Assembly (NCBI RefSeq): GCF_037042905.1
Contig: NC_087261.1
Location: forward strand, 15,870,917-15,934,916
Reading direction: 5' to 3'
Length of the DNA stretch: 64,000 bases
From: Lytechinus pictus
Lineage: Eukaryota > Echinodermata > Echinoidea > Temnopleuroida > Toxopneustidae
Shown here one piece after another: positions 10,411-22,612 of the stretch; within the stretch, counting starts at the first letter, position 1; each line of letters begins with the position of its first letter. Position numbers and translations under genes: made by a program. The notes under the pieces are model-generated. The model had not been told where the DNA came from and searched no databases. It saw only the letters and a program-made list of their open reading frames with translations.

Positions 10411-11004
10411 TAAAAGGGAATCCAGCCTTGGTCATAATATTATGTGCATGTAAAAGGAGAAAAATAAGAATGGTGAAAGTTTGAAAGAAATCGGACAAGC
10501 AAAATAAAGTTATGGCTGCTTTAAAATTAAGATCCCTAAGGCTTCTAATATGTAGAATTCAAATTGGCAACTGGGTAAGTAAATTATGACAAGGGATGAA
10601 GCCGCAAGGAAAACTTTCTCATTAGACTTGTACTTAATTATTAGGATTTTTGGTTTTCTCCTAAATTCCTATTCCATTGGACCGTAATATAAACCCGGTA
10701 GTTTAATGTTTTACGTCCTCATGAAAGAAAGATATAATTTGAAGTAAAACTTTAAAAGAGTAATTTTAGCCAATTAATTATTCCAGTACATAGAAGAGTG
10801 GTCCTTGCCTTACATCACTATGACATCACATATTCGATCAACTTGAAGTTTTCATGGATATAGTGATTACCAATGTTTACAACTTTTATATATTCACAAC
10901 TTTCTTATGGTTTGTCCGATATTGTTCAAACTATGACATGAACTTGTCTGATTTTCAATTTTCCTCTAAAAACAAGTGTTTATTTGGGTTGGATTCCCCT
11001 TTAT
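10411..11004. mobile_element. MITE, GGGGAATCCAGCC family, copy 2, inside the palindrome arm
   Basis: Ends TTAAAAGGGAATCCAGCC and GGTTGGATTCCCCTTTATA. The right arm of the palindrome lacks this segment, so it inserted after the palindrome formed. Confidence 0.85.
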
Positions 11005-11544
11005 AACGTCACATAATAGCGCAGGGTATTAATCACCTTCAATTGGGGGAGGGGGGGGCGGAGAAGGTCCTTAAAAACTGACAACATAAAAATATAGAAG
11101 GTTAAAGTCCATGACTATTAGGAACTTAAACACTCTTAAAAAAACACCCCGTCCATTTTTTTTTTGGGGGGGGGGGTGGCTTTAGAAAATTGCCACATAA
11201 AAGAGTAAAAGGAAATTATTACGACTAGGAACTTAACCCCCCAAAAAAAAAAAAGGGGTGAAAAATCCTTTACACTTCAGCATATCAATTTAAAGCCTAA
11301 AACATTCTACTTTGAAAAAAAAAGGTTTCTGGTGTCTAATTAATCAATGGTTTATTTATCTTATTCTACTCAGTCTTTGTTCATTTCAGTTCCTACTCTG
11401 ACTGTCTTTCATCACCTTTTGCACTCTTGAGCTTTACCATACCTTCTTGTTTTGTTCCCCCCCCCCCTTTCCTCTTTGCCTCCCTTTCTCAGTACATTTT
11501 CCTTTGCTATTTTAATTCATTATTATCTAGCTTCATTATTATCT

Positions 11545-11772
11545 AGCAACAATTATTCCATTCTGAATGCTTACACCTACACCGAAATATAATACCATGA
11601 CATTTTTTTTCCTTCATAATCATTTTTGGCTACACTCTGTCGATACTTTTAGCAATATTCAATGTCTAGTTTTAAAGAAATGACTGTCATGATATTATAT
11701 TTTGGTAAAGGTACATCAAATTCAAATTCATATTAACAAGGTTGCAGCATTCAGAATGGAATAACTGTTGCT
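11545..11772. mobile_element. Short inverted-repeat element in the left palindrome arm
   Basis: AGCAACAATTATTCCATTCT begins it and AGAATGGAATAACTGTTGCT ends it: a near-perfect 20-bp inverted repeat. It is not mirrored in the right arm. Confidence 0.7.
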
Positions 11773-11868
11773 TGACAAAAATGGATGTAGTTATTTTCCG
11801 AAAATCCTCTGTGAATATTTTAATTTTATCACTGAGTTTTCCCATTCCTGCGGTTACCTCCATCTGAA

Positions 11869-11950
11869 AGGGATATGACTAGAATATAATTATATGTAGA
11901 GAAATAAAAGTTTATCTACATAATATAATTATATTGTAGTCATATCCCTT
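11869..11950. repeat. Near-perfect hairpin at the centre of the palindrome
   Basis: AAGGGATATGACTA and its reverse complement TAGTCATATCCCTT face each other, with further pairing through ATATAATTATAT, around a loop of about 25 bases. Confidence 0.85.
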
Positions 11951-13059
11951 ATAAGTTTGTCTTTACTCCACTGGAAAATAATTTGCACTTGTTTTTATGA
12001 CAGTCAGAGTTTGCATCCAACAATTTTGCTACTGAAACATATTCATTTTTGACAATGGGAGATGTAGGATGTATAAAGCAGGGGCTGTGACAGAAATATA
12101 CTGGAAAAATGAAGTGAAAGAAAATATAAGGCTAAAATCTATTGTGCACATATGCATTTTTTTGATATGGTATGTTATTGAGTCATGGATTTGCAAGTGA
12201 ATTTCTAAAACAAGTGCAGAGATTTTTGTATATATATACTTATATTTCTATAATTAGGTGCATGATTAAAGTTACACTTTAAAATATGTCAGAAAAAATA
12301 TACTTGGAGAGAGAGAGGAAACAGAAGGAGATGGTATGGTGAAGCTCAAAATCAAGAGGGATTTGAAAGTTAAAAAAAGAGTAGGAACGGAATATGAATA
12401 TTAATAAAATACTGAGTAGGAGAATATAAATAAACAATGGTTAATTGGGTACTGTAAAATTTTTTTATCAAATCAGAATGCATTAAACTTCAAATGAATG
12501 GTCTGAAGTGCAAAGGACTCTTCTTACCTTTTAGGGGGGGCACTTTCTGCTAAATAATAATCAGCCCCCTATTTTTTCGGGGGGATTAAGTTCCTAATCA
12601 TAATCCTTTAACTTTTATGAGGTCATTTTCTAAAGACCCCCCCCCCCCCGCACAAAAAATAAGAGTAATGTCTAGCTTTAAAAATACAAAGACCCCTGAG
12701 GGGCAAAGGTGTAGACTGGTTTGAGCATGGGGAGGTAGAACTACAAGTGGTATGGGGAGGGGTGAACATCTTGCGGAGTGGAACTAAGGTTTGGAAAATC
12801 AGCTGTTGAAAGTAGAAGGGGTGCACATTTCGTTTTACTTGCCAGTGTTGGAACTCCTCTGCCTCAGCGGAAGGTTTCACATTCACCCAGTGTACCTCCA
12901 GCCTATGCCTTCAGGGGATGCGTTTTTGACGAGTGTTATCATTTTTATTTTTCTAATGGCCACCGCCTTTGACCTTCTTTATTTTGATGTCAGATTTTAA
13001 GGACCAATCCCGCCCCTCCCCCCAAAAAAACCTAGAAATATTAATGAAGGTGATTAATA

Positions 13060-13790
13060 CCCCCACACTCTGGCGTGAACATTTTAATGCACAGAAGACA
13101 TTTAGAATTGAATATAAATCTTTACCCCAAAATGAATATTTCTTCCAACTTTCATGAGCACTGACTAAAAACAGGGGAAGTAGTTTGATCCACAATGAGT
13201 TTTCCTGCATTTCTGGCTATCGTATGTGGCTACCCTGGCAATGCACTCTCTGACAAATGCAAAAAAAAGGTTCTTGCTCATCTATACCCCAAGGCCAATG
13301 TGTGAGCCAAATTTCACGAAAATTGGTTCAAAACCTAAATTTGCCATATAATATGTTGTTACCATGGCAACACAATTTCTGAAACACACACAAAAAGTGC
13401 CTTGTAGATCTTTACTTCAATACCAATGTGTGTGCCAAATTTCATGACAATTGATTGAAAACTGATGAAGCAGTTTGAATTGTAAGTTTTTTTCCCAATT
13501 TTCACCATATGATATGTTGTTACCATGGCAACAAGATTTCTGAAAGACACACAAATATGTGTCTTAGACATCTTCACCTCAAGACCAATGTGTGTGCCAA
13601 ATTTCATGAGAATCGGATGAAAACAGAGGAAGTAGTTCTAACAGCAAGATTTTTACCTTATTTTTGCAATGATACACTGTTACCATGGCAACACAATTTC
13701 CAACACATGCAAAAAATATGTATCGCACATCTTTACCCCGAGACCAAAATATGTACATACACACCAACATTCAACCCCCTCCACCGTCAC
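13060..13790 (-). repeat. Tandem repeat in the right palindrome arm
   Basis: Reverse-complement counterpart of the units at 9714-10395. Landmark GTGTGTGCCAAATTTCATGA recurs at about 13427 and 13590. A gap of about 40 bases relative to the left arm near 13345 shows the arms have diverged independently. Confidence 0.75.
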
Positions 13791-14125
13791 CCTTCGGCTT
13801 GTTAAGCATCTGCTTTCAGATATTTGGTGCATTGAGATGTGAGGACAAACAGAAGATCAGTTCAAAAAGGGTCTGAATTCAAGAACTAATCCAATGCAAA
13901 ATAATGCACTGCAATTGAGTTTTGCACTAGCGCTAGTCTATATATCAGACAAATCTAGACTCATAAATTCTGACATTTTCACCCATTTTTTCACTGTTCC
14001 TGCAGCCAGATTTTTTGGAGCATACCCCATTCTTAATTCTTATACATAAACAAAGGTCTGGAGAAAAAATCACGCTTTTGTCCACCGTGTCCACATAATT
14101 CCGCTAACAGACCAGACTAATAATC

Positions 14126-14520
14126 CTCATTTATATAATGCGAGCGCGAGCAAATTTTTATTGAAATTTTATGTATTTTTTCCTAAATTTGGAACATTTT
14201 AGGCAATGTTTGATATCCTGAAAAAGATGTGTATGCAACTAAATAATTACTACGAACGCGAAGCGCGAGCAGAAATTTTTGATGCACGTTTTGAACTGAT
14301 CGAAAAGGTAGGCCTACCTACTGCTTGCAGTTAGCCATGAAGACGTTACATAATTATTTCAACAATCAAATAATGCGAGCGCCAGGCGCGAGCTGAAATT
14401 TTTCGACATTTTTACCTAAAGAATGGAAATTCTAAGCACTATTTGTAACTGAAACAGAATAGAAATATAACTTAACAATTGATGCGAGCGCGAAGCGCGA
14501 GCGAAAATTTTATATAGTGA
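14126..14520 (-). repeat. CTCGCGC satellite, inverted orientation, four units
   Basis: GCGAGCGCGAAGCGCGAGC-type cores at about 14141, 14255, 14371 and 14483, spaced 112-116 bases. This is the reverse complement of the satellite at 5930-7620, so satellite plus palindrome together have a mirrored layout. Confidence 0.75.
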
Positions 14521-15658
14521 CATGATGATTCTTTTTATTTTCCAAGTCTTCCCCTCATTTTAATTTGTTTATTCACTAATCTTCCTCCTCTTCTTTTTTC
14601 TACTTTCTTGCCCCTTTTTTTTTTCTTTCTTTCCTTTCTTTCTTTTTTATGCTCCGCCAATAGGGGGGCCCGGGCCCCTCGGGCCCCCCGGATCCGCCTA
14701 TGGGTCTTGTAGATATATCCCTTACTCGTCCACCCTAAAATATGATATCCTTCATTTTCTTCTCATCATCGAGCTAGGACACAGAGTGAGAGAGAGAGGG
14801 GAGGGAAAAAGAGGTGGGTGGGGCTTAGTAACAGAGAATCTGAACGACCGTGGACATTTCCCCCATGGAACAGCGCAAGCCACTCACTCATCTTATTCAC
14901 GCCTCGGCTTCTACTGACATCACACTCGGCTTGACGCGGCAGTTTCTTGGTCTTGGTAACCTCCGCTCACAACCTCGGCAGAATCATGAAAAGATATCAC
15001 AGCATCCGATCAATCTGAGATGATTGTAATTTCTCTACACAAGGAGGAGGAGTTGGATACCATTTCGATATCGGGAAGTCTTGTTCCCTTATCTGTAATA
15101 AAAATGCTCTCAAAACAACACTGGATTGGAATGTATATCCTCATTGTGTAATTTATACAAAGACTTATTATTTTATGACCACAGGCGAATGACGATCTAG
15201 TCGACGTCGAGGTTTATCAAATCGGCATCACCGACATCAGAATGAGAACCATCCTCTTAATCGACCGAGAAATGATTTATCGTCCAAACTTGACTTCTAA
15301 CATGAACATCACTTTTCAAGACATTAAGCTATAAAATCTCTGAGTAAAGTGATCGTCAAAAAGAGTGTTATATGCGTCTTATAGAGGGAGTGTGCATTGG
15401 TCATCAATAGGCCCTATGAATTGGATTGAACATACTTCATATTTGTTTCATGTCACTAAACAATGTGAGACCTACGTGTAGTTAGACAAAGTGACCCCTG
15501 AATGCATAAATATGAGTTATTGTTATTATTATTATCATTAAACATCAACTACGATCCTGTGATTGCGGATTTTGGAAAAGGAGACCAAAATAAAAAAAAA
15601 CTTCTAAAGTCATCGCGGGGACTTCATATTTTCATAATTTATTTTTCTTCGATATTAG
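14521..15658 (+). other. Upstream region of the bHLH gene
   Basis: It holds a GC-rich palindromic block at about 14659-14690 (GGGGGGCCCGGGCCCCT), a less AT-rich non-repetitive stretch at about 14840-15010 and a CATAAATA box-like sequence at about 15504. No upstream coding exon is evident. The sequence just before 15659 (TTTATTTTTCTTCGATATTAG) reads as a splice acceptor, so a 5' untranslated exon may lie in or beyond this region. Confidence 0.4.
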
Positions 15659-15675
15659 GGATTTGGTGACTCACA

Positions 15676-16326
15676 ATGTCGGAACAAACCGGGACAGAAA
15701 ACCTGAGTTTTCTTGATAACCTGGTCTTGGAGCCCCCTTCCCTAAATTTAGATAAACTCGAAGAGATATCCCCCGTGCTCGCAGAGCTAACAGTCAAACC
15801 AAAAACAGCTAACGCCAAGCCGACTCGTCGAGGCCGAAAGAGGAACGCTGACAAGATAACCGGAGCTACATCAACAGGTGATGGGACTGCATCTGCAGTC
15901 AAATCGGGTAGTACGATCGACGGGACAAGCGCTGTCAAGCCAAAGCGAGGCCGTGGGCGACCAGCCGGTAGCACGAATCGAACCAACAATAAACTGTCAA
16001 CGCCCGCCGCTCCGCCTGCGCCGACGACCAATGCTGACGATGTTGCCGAGAACGACCCGGTGAACGCGGCACGGGAGCGCTCTCGCGTCAAGACCCTTCG
16101 AGATGCGTTCCTCGAGCTCCAGCGATCGCTGCCTTCGGTTCCTCCCGACACCAAACTGTCCAAGTTGGATGTTCTGGTTCTGGCGACCACGTATATCTCT
16201 CACCTCATGAGAACCCTTGACGACGATCAGCGTTCTACCCCGACCTCACCCGGTGATGATGTGACGGGAGGAGGGCTTGATAAGCATCACAGGTTGAAAG
16301 CACAAGGATACTTGCATCCCGTTAAG
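15676..16326 (+). CDS. TCF24: TCF24-type bHLH transcription factor, main coding exon
   Basis: Codons 1-217 of a predicted 238-residue protein. Residues 130-182 form the bHLH: the basic region [16 protein letters not shown] keeps the ER-x-R DNA contacts (E134, R135, R137), helix 1 is followed by the [16 protein letters not shown] loop and helix 2, [11 protein letters not shown]. This sequence and the following GYLHPVK are characteristic of TCF24 (with TCF23/musculin as relatives), a class A bHLH acting in the nucleus. The N-terminal part has two basic patches: RRGRKR at 51-56, and RGRGRPAG at 91-98, which looks like an AT-hook. The ATG is preceded three codons upstream by an in-frame TGA, so the start is well defined. 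The exon ends GTTAAG/GTAAGAAAT in phase 0. Reading on past the donor adds only five residues, which are intron. Confidence 0.93.
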
Positions 16327-17159
16327 GTAAGAAATACGTTTTGAAATCCCATGATGTTTTAAAAATCATGCATAATACGTTCCCAACACTGGCGTACAGA
16401 TGGAGGGGGTGGGGACCATAGTTGGCCCCGAAAAACGTTCACGACCAAGCAAAAACGAGACGGAAAAAAAGAAAAGGGAAGGGAAGGGAAGGAGTGAAAA
16501 ATAATTATTGTCTGAATGTTATGTCAAAGATGTAAAAAAATAGATTATTGTGTTGAAAGATCAAAACTGTTTACTCGCGCTGCGCTCTCTGACATTTTTT
16601 AAAGAACTCTTGCTCCATTCACCACATCAGGCCCCCTCGGTTATTTGGCTCATTATGATACTGATTTCTAAAAATCCCACAATAACAAGTAAGTTCAATA
16701 TCATAGCCATAACTCATGTTTAGTTGATTGTTTGTGTTTAAGCTATTACATTTTTTTAAGAATACTTTTAAAATGTAATATTAGTTTGTAAAAGTTTGTA
16801 CCTCCCAACTCAGACTCGCCGCTATGAAGATTCGGGGGGGGGGTATTAATAGACCATTATTTATCTATATAAGCCTCTCTCTATACTTCTCTATCTGTGT
16901 ACGGAATTTCTTTATTGCATTTTCTGTCTATCCATCTATCTTTCTTTTTTTGCATTTGATTTCTTTATCTACATCTATTTATTTCAATTCAATATTATTA
17001 TGTCAGATATATCATGTTCCGGAGACACAGTGTCAATTTAAATAAACTTGAATAAAAACACATATTCAATTTATTCTCAATGAAATAATTTAATCAAATG
17101 TTAATTTTCACCAAACAATAACATCTTCCACGAAGCCATTCATATTCTCACAAGGTTGA
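16327..17159 (+). other. Start of the 17.2 kb intron of the bHLH gene
   Basis: Opens with the donor GTAAGAAA. No recognisable repeat family apart from short G-runs and one CTCGCGCTGCGCTC core near 16574. Confidence 0.6.
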
Positions 17160-17690
17160 TGAAAAACATGAAATGTCAAGTTTACCCTAGTAGAAAGTTG
17201 GTTTGAATAAACAGAGAAAAATCAGACAGGCATGACAATGATAATCATTTGTCCAATTCGGATGTAAGATATAAAAGTTATGACATTTCTAGGTTTTGCG
17301 TATTTTACACAAAACAGTTATTTTGTACAACAAAGTGATATGCAACTGAGAGAGTCAATGATGTCACTATCTAAATTTTTATTAGAATATTTTAATTTTC
17401 CAGATCTGACAATACTCTTCATTGAATCAAGTATGTTTCAATAATATGGCAATTCCACATGTTCGGGGAGAAATCAATACTTAATTCACATTAAAGGAAG
17501 AAATGCAATATTATATATTTCTTATGATAAAATACACAAAATGGGAATGCATGGGGCGTCATCAGTTCCCTCATACTGGTCTGTCTGATCAGGATGTGCA
17601 TATAACTGTTTTGTGAAATCTAGCAAAACTTTAGAATGTTTTAACTTTCTTACATAAAATTTCATTTATCATTTTTGGTTGTTATAGGCC
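17160..17690. mobile_element. Decayed MITE, GGACAAGTCCACC family
   Basis: TCAAGTTTACCCTAGTAGAA, GAGAAAAATCAGACAGGCAT and TTTTGTGAAATCTAGCAAAA match the body of the complete copies at 28941-29564 and 44077-44680, but both termini are eroded. Confidence 0.6.
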
Positions 17691-17814
17691 TGTTTGAATT
17701 TCCCTATTTATTCAAATCAACTGTTTGCTGGGATAGATTATTTTTACCTTTAAACATCGATGACTGGGTTTATCATCATTACAACGACATAATTTATTCA
17801 GAAATTTATCCACT

Positions 17815-18020
17815 TTGTGCTGCACTCAACCCAGGTGAGGTGAATGGGTATACCTGGCAGGAATTTATTCCTTGAAATGCGTGTGCACTGTAATCTTAGT
17901 AATTACGGCTGCCAAGCTACTATACAGCTGGGGTAATAATATCCAAGTCCTTTAGAAGCGCATAAAGAGACATTATTCATAATTGTGATATGCGCTATAC
18001 AAGAACTGTGTATTATTATT
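17815..18020 (+). mobile_element. SINE/LINE 3' tail
   Basis: CACTCAACCCAGGTGAGGTG, ATGGGTATACCTGGCAGGAA and the end ATATGCGCTATACAAGAACT followed by (TTA)n form a common retroposon tail of marine invertebrates, to my recollection. There is no clear tRNA head. Confidence 0.55.
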
Positions 18021-19707
18021 ATTTAAATTGATAGTATCCCCCGTGCCCTTAGCCTCTGAAGTAGATTACTATTTCTTTTATTACTATTTCTAGTAATGAT
18101 ATAAAGCAGGTCAATACGAAAGGAAATTATTACATTCATCTTTTTTTCTATATACCTGCCACGCGTGGCTTGATCGTGACTTTTGGTAGTTTTGTGGCCG
18201 AGTCCACCGGCATCAAGATGCCTGTTCTGGCGAGGGCAAAACGATTTGACACTGACGAATGGTCTTATAAACCTACACATTCAAAGATTGCCAATCCCAA
18301 TTTATATATTTTACATGTTATGTTCAGTAACTGTTTTCTATTTTATCCTGCGCTAAATTTTGCAGAAAAAAACACTGCGATGAATAAAGACCTAAAGAGA
18401 GAGAGATATATATAACACAAAATAGTCTTATTCCACGAGTCCAAGACAATCTCCAACAAACAAAATATACCATGCATTTAATGAATAAAAAATAGCATAA
18501 TACACTTTTTCTTAATAGGTAAATTATATATAAATAAGTCTGTAGCAAAAGATAAATGATGAAATAATAGTACAATTATACATAATTCAATGAGTAATTA
18601 GATTTTTAATCTAATTACGTTTATAATTGGTATATATTAATTCAGAGAATTAAGAGGGTCATCATAATTAGCTCTTAGAACTGGAGAGCGATGTGTCCAA
18701 ATAGAAAAGGTTGAAAACATCGTGATCGACGTGTTAAGATTCGTGATTACTGATGACCAAACGCACGTCCTATAACCCATAACAGCTCTCTTTTGATATA
18801 AAATGTGCTAAAAAGAACAATGGTTCATATTTACTTTATACATACATTTGTGGTATTGAATACACATATCTTATTTCAAGATCATATAAGATAATTTATT
18901 GTACCATAATTTGCAATTATTTTGGATAAATACTAATTTCAATGCGTACAATAATGGTGTAATGATACAAAGATTTTGAGGTATACAAAAATTACATCAT
19001 GAACATGTCTTGTGTGAAAAAAAATCAACATTCTTAAAATGAAAATCTAATTTTGTCATAGATTTTGACATAATATCTAAGCAAGTGGTATCATAAATTA
19101 CCCTTTCCTGTCCTTTTATTTTCCTTTTATCCTTTTTTTATTTACTTTTATTTGATCGTAGAACTTCTGGGGTTCAGACACCCCCGCCCCTCATAGTCAT
19201 GTCAGTGGGGTATGTTATCATGACCATTGCTATTATTCAGCATACATAATTAATAATCTAAAATATTGCTGTTCGTTCCCTTTAAGTTCAGTATAGCATC
19301 TAGGCATGCCCCGCCTTTTGTTGTTCTTTGTGAAACACTTGTAGCAAAGATTTTTCCATCCCCCTTCTATTAAATATAAAAACATTGCTTCAGGATCTCC
19401 GTAATTATTACATATTGAGACGTTTATGGCACCAGCGATCCCGGGTCAAATACTTTCCTAAAATGACATCGAAGTGTTTTAATTGGAGGGTTACTTGGGG
19501 TCGTGGATTTACGACACAGTTTGCCACGTCAATCATTTCAGAATCGTTAATTTATTCTTTAAAAAAATAAAAAGTAATCGAATTTTGCCTGAATATATTC
19601 GTCTCCACCAAAAACTATATAGCTAATAAAACATTAACGCGATAAAGCAATGGAACCAAACCTTAATTTTGAACTAGACATGTCTTGCATTTCGCAATTC
19701 ATTTTTG
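18021..19707 (+). other. Intron sequence, no assigned feature
   Basis: AT-rich. A 26-base perfect-looking palindrome (GTAATTAGATTTTTAATCTAATTAC) sits near 18593-18618. Otherwise nothing recognisable. Confidence 0.4.
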
Positions 19708-19937
19708 CAATTCCAGTTAGGATTTAAAATAAATCCAGATCGGCTATGAATAGTGACCAGCCGAATATTAGATTATAAGATTTAAACCATTAGGATCTAA
19801 ACATAAAGCTATAAGATTCGAATTTAAAGCATTTGAGATTTCAAAGTTAATCCTAAAGATTAACAATAAATCCAAAATTTGGCTGGTCACCATTTACAGA
19901 CGATCTAGATTTATTTTAAAATCCTTGGAATTTAGAG
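19708..19937. mobile_element. MITE, ATCCAGATCGGCTGTGAATAG family, copy 1
   Basis: Left arm ATAAATCCAGATCGGCTATG, right arm GACGATCTAGATTTATTTTA. The second copy at 31706-31922 has better preserved arms and ends (CACTCTAAATTCC). Confidence 0.75.
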
Positions 19938-20684
19938 TGATATATACCGGCACATCTGGTAAACCATAGTGATCACCTGTATAGAATGGCCATCTGTCTA
20001 TAAAGACCATATAATTTGATTTCCCTTAATTTTTGTTATTTTTTCACATTGAAAAGGACAATAGGCCTAGAGGAACCCGTCCGTAAGGAAAAACGGTGCA
20101 TAAATATCACTTTCTTGTCTCTATTAGATGGTCTAATTGGGCCTATAAAATCATTCGTTGCAAACGTAACGATAAACATTGTGTTTATTTACATGTATAC
20201 CCACTTTTAATTGCTCTCGCGCTATGTATATTGTCTTATCTCTTAATTGTGTTCTAAACGTTAATCAGTAACACCGAAAGACCGCCGAAGCAGTGGATAT
20301 GAATAGCATGAAACTAAACTCTGAATATTTTTTACACTTTGAAGGAGACGAACAAAATAATTTTTTTAAATAATCTCGAATCTGAAAAAGAAAAAAAAGG
20401 TCGCTTTGTAATGCAACGCATTTTAAGAACTATTTAAGGAGTTTAATCAGAAATGAATTAAAATGTGAACCAAAGTCGGCAGTGCCGTGTTTCCCTATAT
20501 TACACATGGCACCCTCAATATATATTTGTAGAATATCTTTGGTGATAATATCCGGGTATATATCGCGGCATAATAAATCAAAATTATAAACCAACTTCCG
20601 ACGATCCATGCATACTTTAAGTTTATACCTAGCACGTCGTTATCATGGTTATATAGATGACTGGGCCTGCATGTATTGTAATTA
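19938..20684 (+). other. Intron sequence, no assigned feature
   Basis: I see nothing beyond AT-rich unique-looking sequence. Confidence 0.35.
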
Positions 20685-21560
20685 TATTCAGTTATTGGTT
20701 CATTTATCACGATTTACTTTTTGAAAATTCTTAGCTACAAATGTTAGCTGAATGTATGATCAAGATTACAAAAAAATCTACAAGAAGCAAAGGGATTAAC
20801 TTTTGAATAAAGATTAAGAAGCAAACAAACGATGTATACTACCCTTCTGGGATCATTTTGCTTGTAATGAAAGATTATCATAATTTTCAGTTATCACAAT
20901 TTTCTTTTTGAATTTTTTTAGCTAAAAATGTTAGGATGGAGTATCATCAGGTATTTTTTAATCTACAAAAAAGGAGAAAGATTATTATGATTAAAGCTGA
21001 AAACCTGTGTAAAAGTTGTTATTGTAATCATGAAAGTTCTGAAAGGTAGGCTTATATCAGTTATCAAGGTTTTCTTTTTGAAAATTTATAGCTATTGCTT
21101 AGCTTAATGTATGATCAGGATAACAAAAGATCTACGAAAGGAGAAAAATTATATTGATTAAAGATGAACACTTATTAACCATATACCCAACTTGAGATAC
21201 AGACCTATATATTGTTTTATCATGAAAGTTACAGGCTTATAAAATAAATTCAGTTGTGACGATTTTCTTTTTGAAAATTTTAGTTTAAATTTAGCTAATT
21301 ATGTTAGCTTGGAGTATGATCAGGATTAACAGAATCTACAGAAAAGGGAGATTATATATGATTAATGATAAAACCGCTGGACCTTCATTTGAGCTATTAT
21401 TGTTATATCATGAAAGTTATGAAAGTTATGAAAGCTATAAATTATATTCACACGATCTTCTTTTTTTTCCTTTATAGCTAAAAAGTGTTAGGATGGAGAA
21501 TGATCAGTTTTTTTTAATCTACCAAAATGGGGAGAGCGATTTTTATTTGATTTCAAAGAT
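20685..21560 (+). repeat. Diverged tandem repeat, about five units of 170-200 bp
   Basis: Landmark GTTAG-TGGAGTATGATCAGGAT (with variants) occurs near 20739, 20927, 21097, 21299 and 21485, each followed by AATCTACAAAA-GGAGA and later by CATGAAAGTT and CTTTTTGAAAATTT. Spacings are 188, 170, 202 and 186. Confidence 0.75.
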
Positions 21561-22513
21561 GAAAACCTCTGTATTAGTACCACCCTATAATGGAGCGAAA
21601 GGAACCCCCACAGTCGTAGAAACCAACCTCCATCGACCGGGAAACTTCTGGGCCCCTGGATAATGACCATACCGCTTGACTTCTTGCTACCTCCCACTGT
21701 TTCTATACGGTGGCTTGGTGATTTATTTCTTTTGTTGTTTTCTCACCTTGTGATTGACCTAGTTTATGACGATGAGTCATCTATAGCTTCGGAGACCAGG
21801 CACACTTGAAACAAAAATATTGAGTAAAAATTTTCTCAAAAAAGGGATGAAAAGAGAACACAAGTGATTGCTGCATGTGTAATATTTTGGATGAAGAACA
21901 TGGTTTATGAAGATAAAATCATGTATCGGATATTCTTCACTACTCTACAGATCAGTAACGTACGCAGGATTTTTGAAAGGGGAGGGGAGGTTCAAGCTTA
22001 ATGAAATGTTGACAACCCCCAAAAAAGTCTTCAACAAAATTTTAGGGGGGTTGGGTATCAAAAAATTGAAGGGGGGTTTAAACACCTGTACCCCCCCCCC
22101 TGCGTTCGCTACTACTACAGATTGCCGTAATTTTTTACGCCTTCCCCCCCCCCCCCTCCCGTCCTTAGGGGTTGTCGCCCATGGTCCTGATATTTTAACG
22201 ATATTTTTATTCTCCTGTATACCAGTTGTGGTTTTCTATTCAATCAAATGTTTTGTTATTGTGATGCCGAATCGGAGGTGATTTTTGATATCATAATGAC
22301 CGAAGAAAGAAAGATAATTATTTCAAATAGTTCAAGTATTTTTAAGAGCTGAAATCAATCCACACACCTCGAAATAAATGGAAATAAATTCAGAAGACTG
22401 TTGATCTAACCATCCTGAAAAATGTCGAAAGGTGTCATAACCAGACAACAAACTCACACTCTGTATTTGCAAAAGATCTTATCTGGTATCAGTCATTTTG
22501 GAATGTGATTTAC
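21561..22513 (+). other. Intron sequence with C- and G-runs
   Basis: Homopolymer C/G blocks at about 22060-22160 next to CAGGATTTTTGAAAGGGGA, a low-complexity layout seen also near 11140 and 35000. No gene. Confidence 0.35.
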
Positions 22514-22612
22514 ATCTTTTGAGAGTGCATTCTAGCTCCTTCTGGAGTGAATAATGTGTATTTTTTAAGACATTTTCACTCCAGAACGAGCTTTAATGCA
22601 CTCTCAAAAGAT
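22514..22612. mobile_element. 99-bp hairpin element
   Basis: ATCTTTTGAGAGTGCATTCT and CTTTAATGCACTCTCAAAAG are inverted, and the pairing continues through GCTCCTTCTGGAGTG / CACTCCAGAACGAGC. Confidence 0.75.

Larger units (their letters stand above)
9351..14118. mobile_element. 4.8 kb imperfect palindrome (foldback-like element)
   Basis: The left arm starts GTCCGGTCTGTTAGCG and GGACACGGTGGACAAAAGC. The right arm ends with the reverse complement, GCTTTTGTCCACCGTGTCC ... CGCTAACAGACCAGACT. Matching blocks continue inward: 9600-10400 with 13040-13860; about 11030-11120 with 12950-13050; 11150-11260 with 12560-12660; 11260-11450 with about 12310-12540. The dyad centre is the hairpin at 11869-11950. 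The left arm carries two later insertions (10411-11004 and 11545-11772) absent from the right arm. Long inverted arms that contain tandem repeats are the layout of foldback/TU-type elements. I see no transposase frame. Confidence 0.8.

Noticed and set aside
5930..14520. CRISPR-like array
   Set aside because: Regularly spaced near-palindromic cores suggested it briefly, but units are about 100 bp, strongly diverged, and the DNA is clearly animal nuclear sequence with spliced genes.
3363..15675. Splice from ATGACTCAAAT/GTAAGT at 3373 to the acceptor at 15658 as the true start of the bHLH protein
   Set aside because: The join is out of frame with the bHLH reading frame and meets a stop after about 22 codons; at most it could be a 5' UTR exon with a small upstream frame.
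15639..16190. 183-codon minus-strand reading frame opposite the bHLH exon
   Set aside because: Shadow frame of a GC-richer coding exon; the plus strand encodes a clear bHLH.
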